This document shows, one piece after another, positions 1-8,185 of a stretch of DNA of 51,671 bases. Made by a program: the position numbers and the translations under genes. The notes beneath the pieces are model-generated. The model was given only the letters and a program-made list of their open reading frames with translations, ran no database searches and had not been told where the DNA came from. This stretch comes from CAVZTX01 sp963778375 (lineage in GTDB: Bacteria; Chloroflexota; Ktedonobacteria; Ktedonobacterales; Ktedonobacteraceae): positions 1-51,671 of the forward strand of contig CAVZTX010000007.1 in assembly GCA_963778375.1 (NCBI GenBank), in the 5' to 3' direction. Position 1 is the stretch's first letter, and each line of letters opens with the position of its first letter.

Positions 1-723
1 GGGCATCAGATTGCGGAGGACTATATCAAGCTGGCCGAGTCGAAGCAGAAGGAGTTTGGTTTCAACCTGGTAGATCGCCAACTGGCCTGCTTGCCTTTGC
101 TGTCGGAGCCTGGGAAGGCCTATCTATCGGCGATGGCTTGTGGTGCGAACTTTGCCTGGGCGAACCGACAGTTGTTGATGCATGGAGTGCGGCAAGCCTT
201 CGCGAGCGTATTTGGGCGCAAGGCTCGGCCAAAGGAGATGCCGCTGGTCTATGATGTGTGCCATAACATTGCCAAGATGGAGGAGTATGAGATAGATGGG
301 CAAATGCAGCACGTATGTGTGCATCGCAAGGGGGCGACCCGCGCCTTTCCGGCGGGGAATCCTGCTATTCCTGAACGGTATCGTGCTGTCGGGCAACCGG
401 TGCTGATTCCGGGTGACATGGGTCGCTACTCGTTCGTCCTGGTTGGCGCACCAGGATCGATGGAGCAAACATTCGGCACTTGCTGTCATGGAGCTGGTCG
501 TCGCCAGAGTCGTACCGCTGCTAAGAAGTCGATGAGCGCGCGTGAGCTACTCGATCAGTTGAATGCAAGAGGTGTAACGATTCGCGTACACAGTAAGAAT
601 TTGCTGACTGAGGAGGCTCCTCAGGCATATAAGGATGCGCAACAGGTAGTGAATGTGGTGCATAATGCGGGGTTGGCGAAGTTGGTGGCACGGTTGAAGC
701 CTGTGATTGTTGTGAAGGGGTAG
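1..723 (+). CDS. rtcB: RtcB RNA ligase (RNA-splicing ligase), 3' part
   Basis: RtcB joins RNA 2',3'-cyclic-phosphate or 3'-phosphate ends to 5'-OH ends using GTP and Mn2+. The frame is open from base 1, so the gene enters from the left. About 240 C-terminal residues are present, roughly half of a usual RtcB of about 480. Diagnostic blocks are NFAWANRQ, VYDVCHNIAK (metal-binding His) and GTCCHGAGR. The last holds the His that is guanylylated in the family, with its codon at 487-489. The ATG-like start at 91 is internal and should not be used. A hairpin at 736-760 follows the stop. The family assignment is firm; the N-terminus is outside the window. Confidence 0.95.
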   Translation, partial: GHQIAEDYIKLAESKQKEFGFNLVDRQLACLPLLSEPGKAYLSAMACGANFAWANRQLLMHGVRQAFASVFGRKARPKEMPLVYDVCHNIAKMEEYEIDGQMQHVCVHRKGATRAFPAGNPAIPERYRAVGQPVLIPGDMGRYSFVLVGAPGSMEQTFGTCCHGAGRRQSRTAAKKSMSARELLDQLNARGVTIRVHSKNLLTEEAPQAYKDAQQVVNVVHNAGLAKLVARLKPVIVVKG

Positions 724-735
724 GTTGAAGAAAAA

Positions 736-760
736 GGGCGGCTCGCTAAGTGAGCCGCCC
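736..760. terminator. Bidirectional hairpin terminator between convergent genes
   Basis: A perfect 9-bp GC-rich stem (gggcggctc / gagccgccc) with a 7-nt loop lies between the stop of rtcB and the stop of the opposing GlsB-type gene. Five A residues at 731-735 give a U-tract on the minus strand, so it is a good intrinsic terminator for the GlsB-type gene. The plus-strand flank is less T-rich, so for rtcB it may only be a transcript-end hairpin. Confidence 0.75.
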
Positions 761-808
761 GAACTTATCTTTAGAAACTAGACATCCCAAGGATGCCCGA
801 CTATGATA

Positions 809-1105
809 CTAGTATGAGCGTCTGTAGCCTCCAGAGACGGCACGCAGGATGGCAATCAGGATGCAAGCGCCGATGAAGGCGATGATCACGGTTCCGATGA
901 AACCGGATGCACCCAGTCCAACGAGACTGGCGAGAAAGCCGCCGAGGAATGCACCAACGATACCCACGATGATATCACCGAGGACGCCGTAGCCACCGCC
1001 ACGCATTACTAGGCTGGCGAGGAAGCCTGCGATCAAACCGACAAGCAACCACCATACGATGGTGCTGAGACTGAGGTCTGCTAAAACCAAACTTGCTAGT
1101 GCCAT
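809..1105 (-). CDS. GlsB/YeaQ/YmgE family small membrane protein
   Basis: This 98-residue protein is almost entirely hydrophobic, with three membrane segments rich in Gly and small residues. The pattern GLIAGFLASLVMRGGGYG followed by GDIIVGIVGAFLGG is typical of the transglycosylase-associated (GlsB/YeaQ/YmgE) family. Members are stress-induced inner-membrane proteins of unknown biochemical role. The ATG at 1105 has an AAGGAG ribosome site about 9 nt upstream, which fixes the start. The gene stands alone and ends at the 736-760 terminator. The family call is confident and the function is unknown. Confidence 0.88.
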   Translation of the reverse strand: MALASLVLADLSLSTIVWWLLVGLIAGFLASLVMRGGGYGVLGDIIVGIVGAFLGGFLASLVGLGASGFIGTVIIAFIGACILIAILRAVSGGYRRSY

Positions 1106-1331
1106 TGTTACATTCTCCTTCTATATCTTTGCTAGTTGAAATCTGTCAATGTTACGTCGCTGTCCAACGCGGTAGAGCGCTCAGAGAAAGTGTTCAAGGT
1201 TTATCAGGTACCTGTTTGTTATTTATACAATAATCTACTCATTGGGATAATACAAGTCTACAATAGAAAGATTAAGCGCTTCCTAACTGTTTGCTAAGCT
1301 TTTTAATTTTTTGTGTATGGTAATCAGCGTC

Positions 1332-1360
1332 TTGCCAACATTTGGCCTGCTTGTTATACT
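1332..1360 (+). promoter_or_regulatory. Sigma-70-type promoter of the SDR gene; upstream AAGCGCTT palindrome
   Basis: TTGCCA (1332-1337) and TATACT (1355-1360) are separated by exactly 17 nt, about 60 nt before the GTG start at 1420. The rest of the 1106-1419 intergenic stretch holds no gene I can support. It does contain the palindrome AAGCGCTT at 1274-1281, a core seen in LacI-family operators. The same core appears at 19220-19227 upstream of the MFS gene. The promoter is likely; the operator is only a guess. Confidence 0.65.
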
Positions 1361-1419
1361 CGCAGTAGGAAGTGGAAGAGCCTAAACAAGGATGAGAAGC
1401 GAAGTAAGGAGTTTTGTAA

Positions 1420-2469
1420 GTGAAAGTGCTAGTAACAGGGGCCGCAGGTTTTCTGGGCGGTCATCTTGTTGATATGTTAGTGGAACGTGGCGATGAAGTA
1501 CGCGCAATGGTGCGTCCGGTGGAGGAAGCGAGGCGCTTGCGGAAGCTGGCGGGTGTCGAAGTCGTGCAAGGCGATTTGACCGAGCCGGAATCGCTCAAAC
1601 GAGCAGTGCGAGGCGTGCAGCGGGTGTATAACGTTGCCGCGAAGACGGGTCCGTGGGGGTTGGAAGAAGTCTACCAAGCTATCAACGTACGAGGGCTGGC
1701 CAATCTGATAAATATTTCGATGGATGCTGGCGTGCAGCGTATAGTGCATACGAGTTCGATTACAGTTTATGGACATCACCTGCATGGTACTATTACCGAG
1801 GATGCTCCATTTCGTGCCGAAGACAATCCATATAGCCGCACTAAGATTGCGGGTGAGAAGTTAATTGCAAATCTGGTCAAGGATCGAGGCGCGCCAGTGG
1901 TGATCGTACGCCCGGCCTGGATTTATGGACCGCGTGATAACGCTAGCTTTGGGCGATTTGTGGCTCTGGTCGAATCAGGCAAGGGCTTTTTGATTGGCTC
2001 CGGCAGGAATATCGTTCCGGTGGTTTACGTGCGGGATGTGGCACAGGGACTCATCAAAGCCGGTGATGCGAGTGACGGGGTGATTGGGCGCGCCTATACG
2101 ATTGCTGACGACCAGCGTGTGACGCAGGCCGAATATATGAATACGATTGCGGATGAATTGCATATGCCACAACTTTCGCGTCATATCCCCTATGCCGCAT
2201 TGTATACCGCTGGCCGTACTGCTGAGTTGCTATGGCAGGCGATGGGTCGGCGAAATGCTGCACCGCCTCCGGTGACTACCTATGGAGTGACGTTGCTTGG
2301 CGGAGATCAACAGTTTTCAATTGATAGAGCACGCCGAGAGCTTGGATATGCGCCGGAGTATGACGTTATACGTGGCGTTATGGAGGGCGTGAACTGGTAC
2401 CAGCAAAGCAAGATGGGCAATTCGCAATCACAGGAGGAACCAGAGCTGGTTAATCAACTGCTAAAATAG
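1420..2469 (+). CDS. NAD-dependent epimerase/dehydratase (extended SDR, 3-beta-HSD-like)
   Basis: This 349-residue extended short-chain dehydrogenase/reductase starts with the Rossmann motif GAAGFLGG (residues 7-14). The catalytic set is S112/S113 in TSSITVYG and Y138-x3-K142 in YSRTK. The middle block IVRPAWIYGP and VPVVYVRDVAQG resemble sterol/3-beta-hydroxysteroid dehydrogenase and dihydroflavonol reductase relatives, so an NAD(P)-dependent sugar, sterol or terpenoid-type reaction is possible. The substrate cannot be told. The GTG start is supported by AAGGAG at 1406-1411 and by the promoter at 1332-1360. The next gene, the XRE protein, follows after 76 nt on the same strand. Confidence 0.85.
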   Translation: MKVLVTGAAGFLGGHLVDMLVERGDEVRAMVRPVEEARRLRKLAGVEVVQGDLTEPESLKRAVRGVQRVYNVAAKTGPWGLEEVYQAINVRGLANLINISMDAGVQRIVHTSSITVYGHHLHGTITEDAPFRAEDNPYSRTKIAGEKLIANLVKDRGAPVVIVRPAWIYGPRDNASFGRFVALVESGKGFLIGSGRNIVPVVYVRDVAQGLIKAGDASDGVIGRAYTIADDQRVTQAEYMNTIADELHMPQLSRHIPYAALYTAGRTAELLWQAMGRRNAAPPPVTTYGVTLLGGDQQFSIDRARRELGYAPEYDVIRGVMEGVNWYQQSKMGNSQSQEEPELVNQLLK

Positions 2470-2545
2470 GCAGCGTGCGCGTTTTGTATGGAGGGAGATC
2501 AAGCTCAAAGAATGCAATGGATTATGACCCATGGAGGTCATTACC

Positions 2546-3283
2546 ATGAAAGATGCAAGCAGATTACCTCCAAGCGAGATAATAAAAGCTCAGCGTAAAC
2601 GACGGTGTTGGACGCAGGAGCAGTTGGCAGAGGCGCTAGGAACCTCGGCTAAAAATGTGGGGCGCTGGGAACGTGGTGAAACGTCTCCCAGCCCCTACTA
2701 TTGCCAGAGGCTATGCGAAGTTTTTGGCGTGAGCCCTTGGGAGTTGGGCTTGCTCGAGGCGGATCCACTGCTTCAGCTTCCGGTAGAGCCTGATACTGAT
2801 TCTGCCGGGCGGGGACGACCTTTCCATGAAGCTTTCTTGCCCAAACGTACTTCATGGCGCGTTGCACTGGCAATTCTGTTCTTGCTTGTAGTGATTGTTG
2901 GGTTGTTTGGGCTGAGTAAGTTCTTCGCTACTCCTGCATATGCGCATATTAAGCCAGGGGGATCATGGATCAGTCCTATGAATGGGCAGATGGTCTCGGG
3001 CGTTATTCACTTCGCGGCATATGCTTACCCCACCAATCCCGGTGACCCCGCGATAGACCACGTGAACTTTACGATGTGGTGGCAAGGGGTCGATCCCCGA
3101 AGATGGGTTATTGCCTGTACCATTCATGCTCATTCATCTAAAGATGTCTTCAGTTGCGATGTGAACCTTGCACAATTGGGTGCAGTCGCCGGTCCGATAA
3201 GAATCAGTTTTGATGTCTATGATCGGAATGGCAACTACAATAAGGCACCCAATGGAGTGCATGCGATTACGTACTTCCCATAG
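2546..3283 (+). CDS. Membrane-anchored XRE-type HTH protein with extracytoplasmic domain
   Basis: Residues 8-65 form an XRE/Cro helix-turn-helix (WTQEQLAEALGTSAKNVGRW). A basic/proline linker follows, then one transmembrane helix near residues 103-127. The remaining 115 or so residues would lie outside the cell and look like a beta-rich, Ig-like domain (GGSWISPMNGQMVSGVIHF, VNFTMWWQGV, ISFDVYDRNGNYN). A DNA-binding head tied to an outer sensor domain suggests a one-component membrane regulator or a RodZ-like scaffold. I chose ATG 2546 over ATG 2531 because GGAGG (2533-2537) sits 8 nt before it. Domain calls are by eye and the function is inferred. Confidence 0.75.
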   Translation: MKDASRLPPSEIIKAQRKRRCWTQEQLAEALGTSAKNVGRWERGETSPSPYYCQRLCEVFGVSPWELGLLEADPLLQLPVEPDTDSAGRGRPFHEAFLPKRTSWRVALAILFLLVVIVGLFGLSKFFATPAYAHIKPGGSWISPMNGQMVSGVIHFAAYAYPTNPGDPAIDHVNFTMWWQGVDPRRWVIACTIHAHSSKDVFSCDVNLAQLGAVAGPIRISFDVYDRNGNYNKAPNGVHAITYFP

Positions 3284-3318
3284 AAAAATCAGGGCCCTGG
3301 ATGATACTAGCGGCATAG

Positions 3319-4947
3319 TTAAGCTGGTGCACTACCTTGCTGGCGCAGCCGATAGCGTTGGAGCTTTCCTGTGCCAGCGCGTGGCAAGGCATCGACGAAC
3401 TCAATGGCGCGTGGATACTTGTAGGGTGCGATGTGTTGTTTGACAAAGTCCTGTAAGGTTTTGGCCATAGCGGCATCGCTGGCGTAACCGGGCTTGAGTA
3501 CGACGAATGCTTTGATGATCGTGCCGCGTTCGGGATCGGGTGCCCCTACTACGGCACACTCCGCCACGGAGGGATGCATGAGCAGGGCACCTTCGACCTC
3601 TGGCCCGGCGACGTTGTAACCTGCTGTAATGATCATGTCGTCTGTGCGAGCCTGGAACCAGTAGTAACCATCCTCGTCCAACAGATAGGCATCGCCGGTG
3701 AGGTTCCAACCATGTTGGACATAGGTGCGCTGGCGCTCGTCAGCGAGATAGAGGCACCCGGTTGGCCCTTTCACTGCCAGTCTTCCAACGGTGTTGGGTG
3801 GGAGTTGGTTGCCATTATCATCGAGAATGCACGCTTGATAGCCCGGTATGGCCTTGCCGGTTGCACCGGGACGGACTTCTTCTGGTGTTGATGCGATGAA
3901 GATATGGAACATCTCGGTTGAGCCGATACCATCAATGATCTCGATGCCGGTTGCCTCGCGCCACATTGTGCGTGTCGAGACCGGCAGTGACTCACCGGCA
4001 GAGATACTTTGCCGCATGGTAGAGAGGTCAAACTTGCTGGCAAGCTCCGACATCTGACGATAGAAGAGTGGCGAAGACCAGATGCTGGTGACGTGATAGT
4101 CTTGAATTGCTTGTAGCATGCTTTCGGGGGTGAGTTTCTCCAGCAGGACCGTTGCGGCACCAACGCGCATGGGGAAGATCAGCAGACCGCCAAGTCCAAA
4201 GGTAAAGGCTAGCGGAGGTGTTCCCATACAGATATCATCCGGACGAAGCTGGGTTATCGATTTGGGGAAACAATCACTGGCGGCGATAATATCACGATGA
4301 AAATGCATGGTTGCCTTTGGCTGGCCTGTCGAACCGGAGGTGAAGGCAATCAACACTGTATCGTCAGCGGCAGTGTCTACTGCATGAAACGGCTCGTTCC
4401 ACGCTGACATGCGTGCCTCAAGCCCTTCGGGAGAAGAATCGTTGAAATAGATGATTTGCTGGAGCATGGGGCAATGCTGCTGTGCCGCTTGCAGTTCAGC
4501 GTCTAACCGACGGTCACAAATGGCGGCGCTAATTTGTGCTTTCTCGATCATCTGTACCAGTTCTTTTTCACGCAGTAGAGGCATGCTTCCGACTACGATC
4601 AGCCCGGCTTTGGCAACAGCGCACCAGCAGACGGCAAGCATGGCGTTGTTAGCACTGCGCAGCAGCACCCGGTTGCCGGGGACCAATCCCATGTCATGTG
4701 TTAGAACATGGGCAACTTTGTTCACCTGTTCCTGCATTTGGGCATAGGTGAGGACGCCTTCGGCGCCGATAATGGCTGGATGGTCGCCATGTCCATCGCG
4801 GACGTGCTTGTCCAGCAGTTCAACGACGCAATTCAGGCGGTCGGGATACTGTACTTCAGGGATGGTAAAGATCAGGTCGGGCCACTGTTCGCGTGGGGGC
4901 AAATTGTCGCGTGCAAAGGTATCGACGTGAGCTGAGTACGCACTCAT
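3319..4947 (-). CDS. Aryl-CoA ligase, 2-aminobenzoate/benzoate-CoA ligase type
   Basis: This 542-residue acyl-adenylate-forming enzyme activates an aromatic acid with ATP and CoA. The AMP-binding motif FTSGSTGQPK is at residues 202-211. Further matches are the core block DGIGSTEMFHIF, the hinge/C-domain block GYNVAGPEVEGAL, and the catalytic Lys in PRAGTGKLQRYR (K528). GIGSTEMFHIF and CLYLAD resemble the benzoate/2-aminobenzoate-CoA ligase branch rather than fatty-acid ligases. It is the last gene of a six-gene minus-strand operon whose other members fit CoA-bound aromatic breakdown. The start has an AAGGAGGAG ribosome site. The aromatic-acid class is likely. 2-aminobenzoate as substrate is inferred from the Rid gene here and the monooxygenase/reductase at 14523-16695; salicylate or benzoate are alternatives. 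Confidence 0.85.
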   Translation of the reverse strand: MSAYSAHVDTFARDNLPPREQWPDLIFTIPEVQYPDRLNCVVELLDKHVRDGHGDHPAIIGAEGVLTYAQMQEQVNKVAHVLTHDMGLVPGNRVLLRSANNAMLAVCWCAVAKAGLIVVGSMPLLREKELVQMIEKAQISAAICDRRLDAELQAAQQHCPMLQQIIYFNDSSPEGLEARMSAWNEPFHAVDTAADDTVLIAFTSGSTGQPKATMHFHRDIIAASDCFPKSITQLRPDDICMGTPPLAFTFGLGGLLIFPMRVGAATVLLEKLTPESMLQAIQDYHVTSIWSSPLFYRQMSELASKFDLSTMRQSISAGESLPVSTRTMWREATGIEIIDGIGSTEMFHIFIASTPEEVRPGATGKAIPGYQACILDDNGNQLPPNTVGRLAVKGPTGCLYLADERQRTYVQHGWNLTGDAYLLDEDGYYWFQARTDDMIITAGYNVAGPEVEGALLMHPSVAECAVVGAPDPERGTIIKAFVVLKPGYASDAAMAKTLQDFVKQHIAPYKYPRAIEFVDALPRAGTGKLQRYRLRQQGSAPA

Positions 4948-4988
4948 TGTATTCTCCTCCTTGAAAATCTCCTTATTGATAACTGTCT

Positions 4989-6143
4989 TTATTTTTCGCC
5001 TCGCCCGACGAGTTCGCGGGCGATGATGAGGCGTTGGATATGGCTGGTTCCTTCGTAAATTTGCAGGCCTTTGATATCTCGATAGTAGCGTTCGACGGGG
5101 TACTCGTTGGAATAGCCGCGATTGCCGTGCAGTAGTACTGCTTGCGAAGCTGCTTCCATTGCTGCTTCTGTGGCGAAGAGCTTGGCGATAGATGTTGCTT
5201 TGGTGGCGGGCAGGTTCTGGTCTTTGAGCCAGGCGGCACGATAGACGAGCAGGCGAGCAGCTTCTACGTCGGCAGCCATGTCCGCTAGCGTTGCCTGGAT
5301 CATCTGGAATTCAGCGATGCGCTGGCCGAACTGGCGGCGATGCTTTGCAAAGGCGATGCAGGAGTCAAGGCATGCCTGGGCAACACCGACAGCACCAGCA
5401 GCCACTCCCAGAGCGACCACGATCAAGGCAGACATCGCGACTTTGAAGCCTTCGCCCGCGGAGCCAAGCAGGGTACTCTTGGGCATGTGGCACTCCTTGA
5501 AGGTGATGTGGGCGTGTTCCGATGCGCGATGGCCCAACTCTTTACCTGGCATGGGTTCGCGGTGGAAGCCAGGAGTATCGGTTTCGACAATGAAGGCACA
5601 GATACCTTTATGGCGGGCTGAACGGTCTCGTGTCGCAAATACGATAGCAACACGGGCGCTGATGCCGTTCGTGATCCAGATTTTCTCACCGTTGAGGACG
5701 TAGCTATCGCCTTCTTCACGAGCGGTGGTTTGCATGCTGGCTACATCGGAACCGGCATTTGGCTCGGTCAGGGCGTAGCAGCCAATCTCTTCGCCTGTTG
5801 CCAGTTTTGGCAGATAGCGGCGTTTCTGTTCCTCGCTGCCCCACTCCTGGATGCAGAGCGATACCAGACTGGCGTGGACGGTCAGGAAACCACGCACAGA
5901 GGAGTCGGCACGCCCCAGTTCCTCACAAAGCAAGGCATAGCTAACGTAGTCCATGCCGGAGCCGCCGTATTGTGGGTCAACCGGCCCTGCCAGGAAGCCC
6001 AGTTCTCCCATGCGCCGAACCAGGGGTAGTGGAAATTGGCCCTTTTCATCTGCCTCGCGAGCGATAGGCGCTACCTCTTGTTCGGCAAATTGGCGGGCAA
6101 GGTTCTGGATGCGTTTTTGTTCCGATGTCAGCTCAAAATCCAT
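4989..6143 (-). CDS. Acyl-CoA dehydrogenase
   Basis: This 384-residue flavoprotein is of standard length for the family. It oxidises an acyl-CoA to the 2-enoyl-CoA and passes electrons to ETF. Visible motifs are CYALTEPNAGSD (FAD/substrate), WITNG, the RRQFGQRI stretch, and the C-terminal IYEGTSHIQRL holding the catalytic Glu (E364). The N-terminus has the typical FELTSEQKRIQN start. It lies 17 nt after the Rid gene and 41 nt before the ligase, so the three are co-transcribed. In this operon it probably acts on a ring-cleaved or ring-reduced CoA ester, though a glutaryl- or short-chain-type acyl-CoA is also possible. Confidence 0.93.
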   Translation of the reverse strand: MDFELTSEQKRIQNLARQFAEQEVAPIAREADEKGQFPLPLVRRMGELGFLAGPVDPQYGGSGMDYVSYALLCEELGRADSSVRGFLTVHASLVSLCIQEWGSEEQKRRYLPKLATGEEIGCYALTEPNAGSDVASMQTTAREEGDSYVLNGEKIWITNGISARVAIVFATRDRSARHKGICAFIVETDTPGFHREPMPGKELGHRASEHAHITFKECHMPKSTLLGSAGEGFKVAMSALIVVALGVAAGAVGVAQACLDSCIAFAKHRRQFGQRIAEFQMIQATLADMAADVEAARLLVYRAAWLKDQNLPATKATSIAKLFATEAAMEAASQAVLLHGNRGYSNEYPVERYYRDIKGLQIYEGTSHIQRLIIARELVGRGEK

Positions 6144-6160
6144 GAAGAACTTCGCTCCCT

Positions 6161-6571
6161 CTACTCGTCTATGCCAATGATGGCTATGCCTTCTATCTCG
6201 ATTAATGCTTCGTCCTGGAAAAAGCGCGAGATCTCGAAGAGGGCGGTGGCCGGATAGTAGTCGCCAAAGAAGGATTTATGTACCGCGCCCAGGGGTTTGA
6301 GGTGAGCAAGGTAGTCGTCGCGGTCGCGTACGAAAATATTGATCTTCACGATATCCTGCATCTTCCCACCGACAACTTCTACGACAGTTTTCAGATTGCG
6401 AAGCACTTGCTCGTACTGGGCTACAAGGTTATCCGGGGCAACAATTTGGCCCTCTGCATCGCTACCGGTTTGGCCTGACAGGAAAAGCAGGCTTCCGCCC
6501 GTTGCAAGGATACCATGACTGAAGCCTCTTGGACGTGCCAACTCGGGTGGATTGACGATAGTTTTTCCCAT
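6161..6571 (-). CDS. Rid family protein (RidA/YjgF-like) lacking the usual catalytic Arg
   Basis: This 136-residue protein has the Rid fold signatures FLSGQTG (residues 30-36), NLKTVVEVVGG and the C-terminal LIEIEGIA. True RidA enzymes hydrolyse reactive enamines and imines with an Arg in a PAR[ST] motif. Here that block reads YYPATALFEI, so position 109 is Thr and the Arg is absent. That places it among Rid subgroups not expected to have the classic imine deaminase activity. Rid genes occur in aminobenzoyl-CoA clusters, where an imine intermediate is plausible. It is 6 nt downstream of the hydratase gene. Family firm, exact role open. Confidence 0.88.
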   Translation of the reverse strand: MGKTIVNPPELARPRGFSHGILATGGSLLFLSGQTGSDAEGQIVAPDNLVAQYEQVLRNLKTVVEVVGGKMQDIVKINIFVRDRDDYLAHLKPLGAVHKSFFGDYYPATALFEISRFFQDEALIEIEGIAIIGIDE

Positions 6572-6577
6572 GACTTC

Positions 6578-7369
6578 CTACTTTCCGATGAATCTGGGTT
6601 TTTCTTTGGCTTTGAACGCTTCATAGAAGCGGCGATGATCTTCTCCCATTAACATGAGCACCTGCGCCTGAGCTTCCGCCTCGATGGCGGAGACGAGATC
6701 CATGTTGAGTTCGGAGTTAAGCATATGCTTGGTCATCGAGATGGCGAGCGTGGGACCCTGAGCAAGACGCCTAGCCCATTCATGGGCCGTAGATAACAAG
6801 TCCGCGTGGGAAACCACTCGATTTACCAGGCCATAGCGCTCGGCGGTAGTGGCGTCGATGGTATCGCCAAGCAGGAGCAGTTCGAAGGCGCGTCCCATGC
6901 CGATGACACGTGGCAGCAAGTAGCCGGCTCCCATATCGGCTCCGGTCAAGCCAACTTTGGTGAAAAGGAAGGCAAAACGGGCCTTCTCGGAGGCGATACG
7001 CAGGTCGGAGGCTAGCGCGATTACGGCTCCTGCTCCGGCGGTCATGCCATTGAGGGCGGCAATAATTGGTTTGTCCAGCAGGCGCATGTTCTGGACGACG
7101 GCTCCGGTCATGCGGGTGAACTCGATGTGACCCTTCATATCACGTTTCAGCAGTTCACCGATGATCTCGTGTACGTCGCCGCCGGAACAGAAGTTATCTC
7201 CTGCACCGGTCAGAACTACCACGCGAACCGTTTCGTCGTAGCGCAACGTTTCAAACAGGTCACGAAGCTGGGCGTATACCTCAAAGGTGAGGGCGTTCAT
7301 CACTTCAGGACGGTTGAAGGTAAGGGTTGCAATGCCGTCATTTACTTCGTAGAGGAAATCATAGTTCAT
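6578..7369 (-). CDS. Enoyl-CoA hydratase/isomerase family protein
   Basis: This 263-residue crotonase-fold protein has the oxyanion-hole blocks FCSGGDVHEI and AALNGMTAGAGAVIAL, followed by FLFTKVGLTGADMGAGYLLPR. The GADMGA variant is common in catabolic branch members and differs from the Glu-containing motif of classic fatty-acid hydratases. Hydration, ring hydrolysis or isomerisation of an aromatic-derived CoA ester are all possible. The start overlaps the end of the SDR gene by ATGA, with GGAG 7 nt before it, which shows translational coupling. Confidence 0.9.
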   Translation of the reverse strand: MNYDFLYEVNDGIATLTFNRPEVMNALTFEVYAQLRDLFETLRYDETVRVVVLTGAGDNFCSGGDVHEIIGELLKRDMKGHIEFTRMTGAVVQNMRLLDKPIIAALNGMTAGAGAVIALASDLRIASEKARFAFLFTKVGLTGADMGAGYLLPRVIGMGRAFELLLLGDTIDATTAERYGLVNRVVSHADLLSTAHEWARRLAQGPTLAISMTKHMLNSELNMDLVSAIEAEAQAQVLMLMGEDHRRFYEAFKAKEKPRFIGK

Positions 7370-8160
7370 GACATGACTCCGCCGCCATCGATGTTGATGG
7401 CCTGACCTGTGATACCTTTGCTGATGTCCTGGGCCAGGAAGACGGCTATTGCTGCTATCTCTTCTGGCTCCATGAGTCGTCGTTGTGGGCTAGTCTTTTC
7501 TAAGGTTTCTCGTGCCTGCGCCTCGGGCATTCCGGTGCGAGAGGAGATGTTTCTGACGCTGGCATCGGTCATGGGAGTATTTACATAGCCGGGACAGATG
7601 GCGTTGACCGTGATGTTGTACGGCATCAGTTCGGTAGCCAGGGCACGAGTCAGGCCGAGTACGCCGTGCTTTGCGGCTGTGTATGCGGCGATGTAGCTGC
7701 CGCCGACTCTTGAAGCAATCGAGGCAATGTTGATGATGCGGCCCCAACGCTGCTCTACTAAGGTAGGTACAAAGGCCTTGGTTACGTAGTATACGCTGGT
7801 GAGGTTGACGGCTAGCATACGATGCCAGAGATCGTCGGAGTGGTTGAGGAATTTGTGGCTTCCCGCGTTCCCTGCATTGTTGACCAGGATATCTAACCCA
7901 CCAAGCGCCTCTAGAGCTTTTGCTGCCATCGATTGTATCTGCTGGGGGTCGGTTACGTCACATGAAATTGCCAAGGCCTGGCGGTCCAGTGCTTGAATCT
8001 CAGCCACGAGTTCTTCGAGTTCAGTTGCGGTGCGGGCGCTCACAGCTACGTTTGCTCCAGCTTCGGCGAGTGCGAGGGCGATGCTGCGACCTATGCCTCG
8101 TCCTGCGCCGGTGACGACTGCTCGCCGGCCTGCGAGTGTGAGATTAGGATTGGTGGCCAT
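7366..8160 (-). CDS. SDR family oxidoreductase (3-hydroxyacyl-CoA dehydrogenase-like)
   Basis: This 264-residue classical SDR has the cofactor motif TGAGRGIG (residues 17-24), NNAG (94-97), catalytic S147 and the YTAAK motif (Y160, K164). The C-terminus ends in NIDGGGVMS, as in FabG-like proteins. Within this operon it would most simply oxidise the 3-hydroxyacyl-CoA formed by the downstream hydratase, or reduce a ring ketone. It overlaps the hydratase gene by 4 nt and follows the DUF2442 gene by 25 nt. The family is certain; the substrate is inferred. Confidence 0.9.
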   Translation of the reverse strand: MATNPNLTLAGRRAVVTGAGRGIGRSIALALAEAGANVAVSARTATELEELVAEIQALDRQALAISCDVTDPQQIQSMAAKALEALGGLDILVNNAGNAGSHKFLNHSDDLWHRMLAVNLTSVYYVTKAFVPTLVEQRWGRIINIASIASRVGGSYIAAYTAAKHGVLGLTRALATELMPYNITVNAICPGYVNTPMTDASVRNISSRTGMPEAQARETLEKTSPQRRLMEPEEIAAIAVFLAQDISKGITGQAINIDGGGVMS

Positions 8161-8185
8161 AAATGGTTATCCTTTTGTTAGATAA

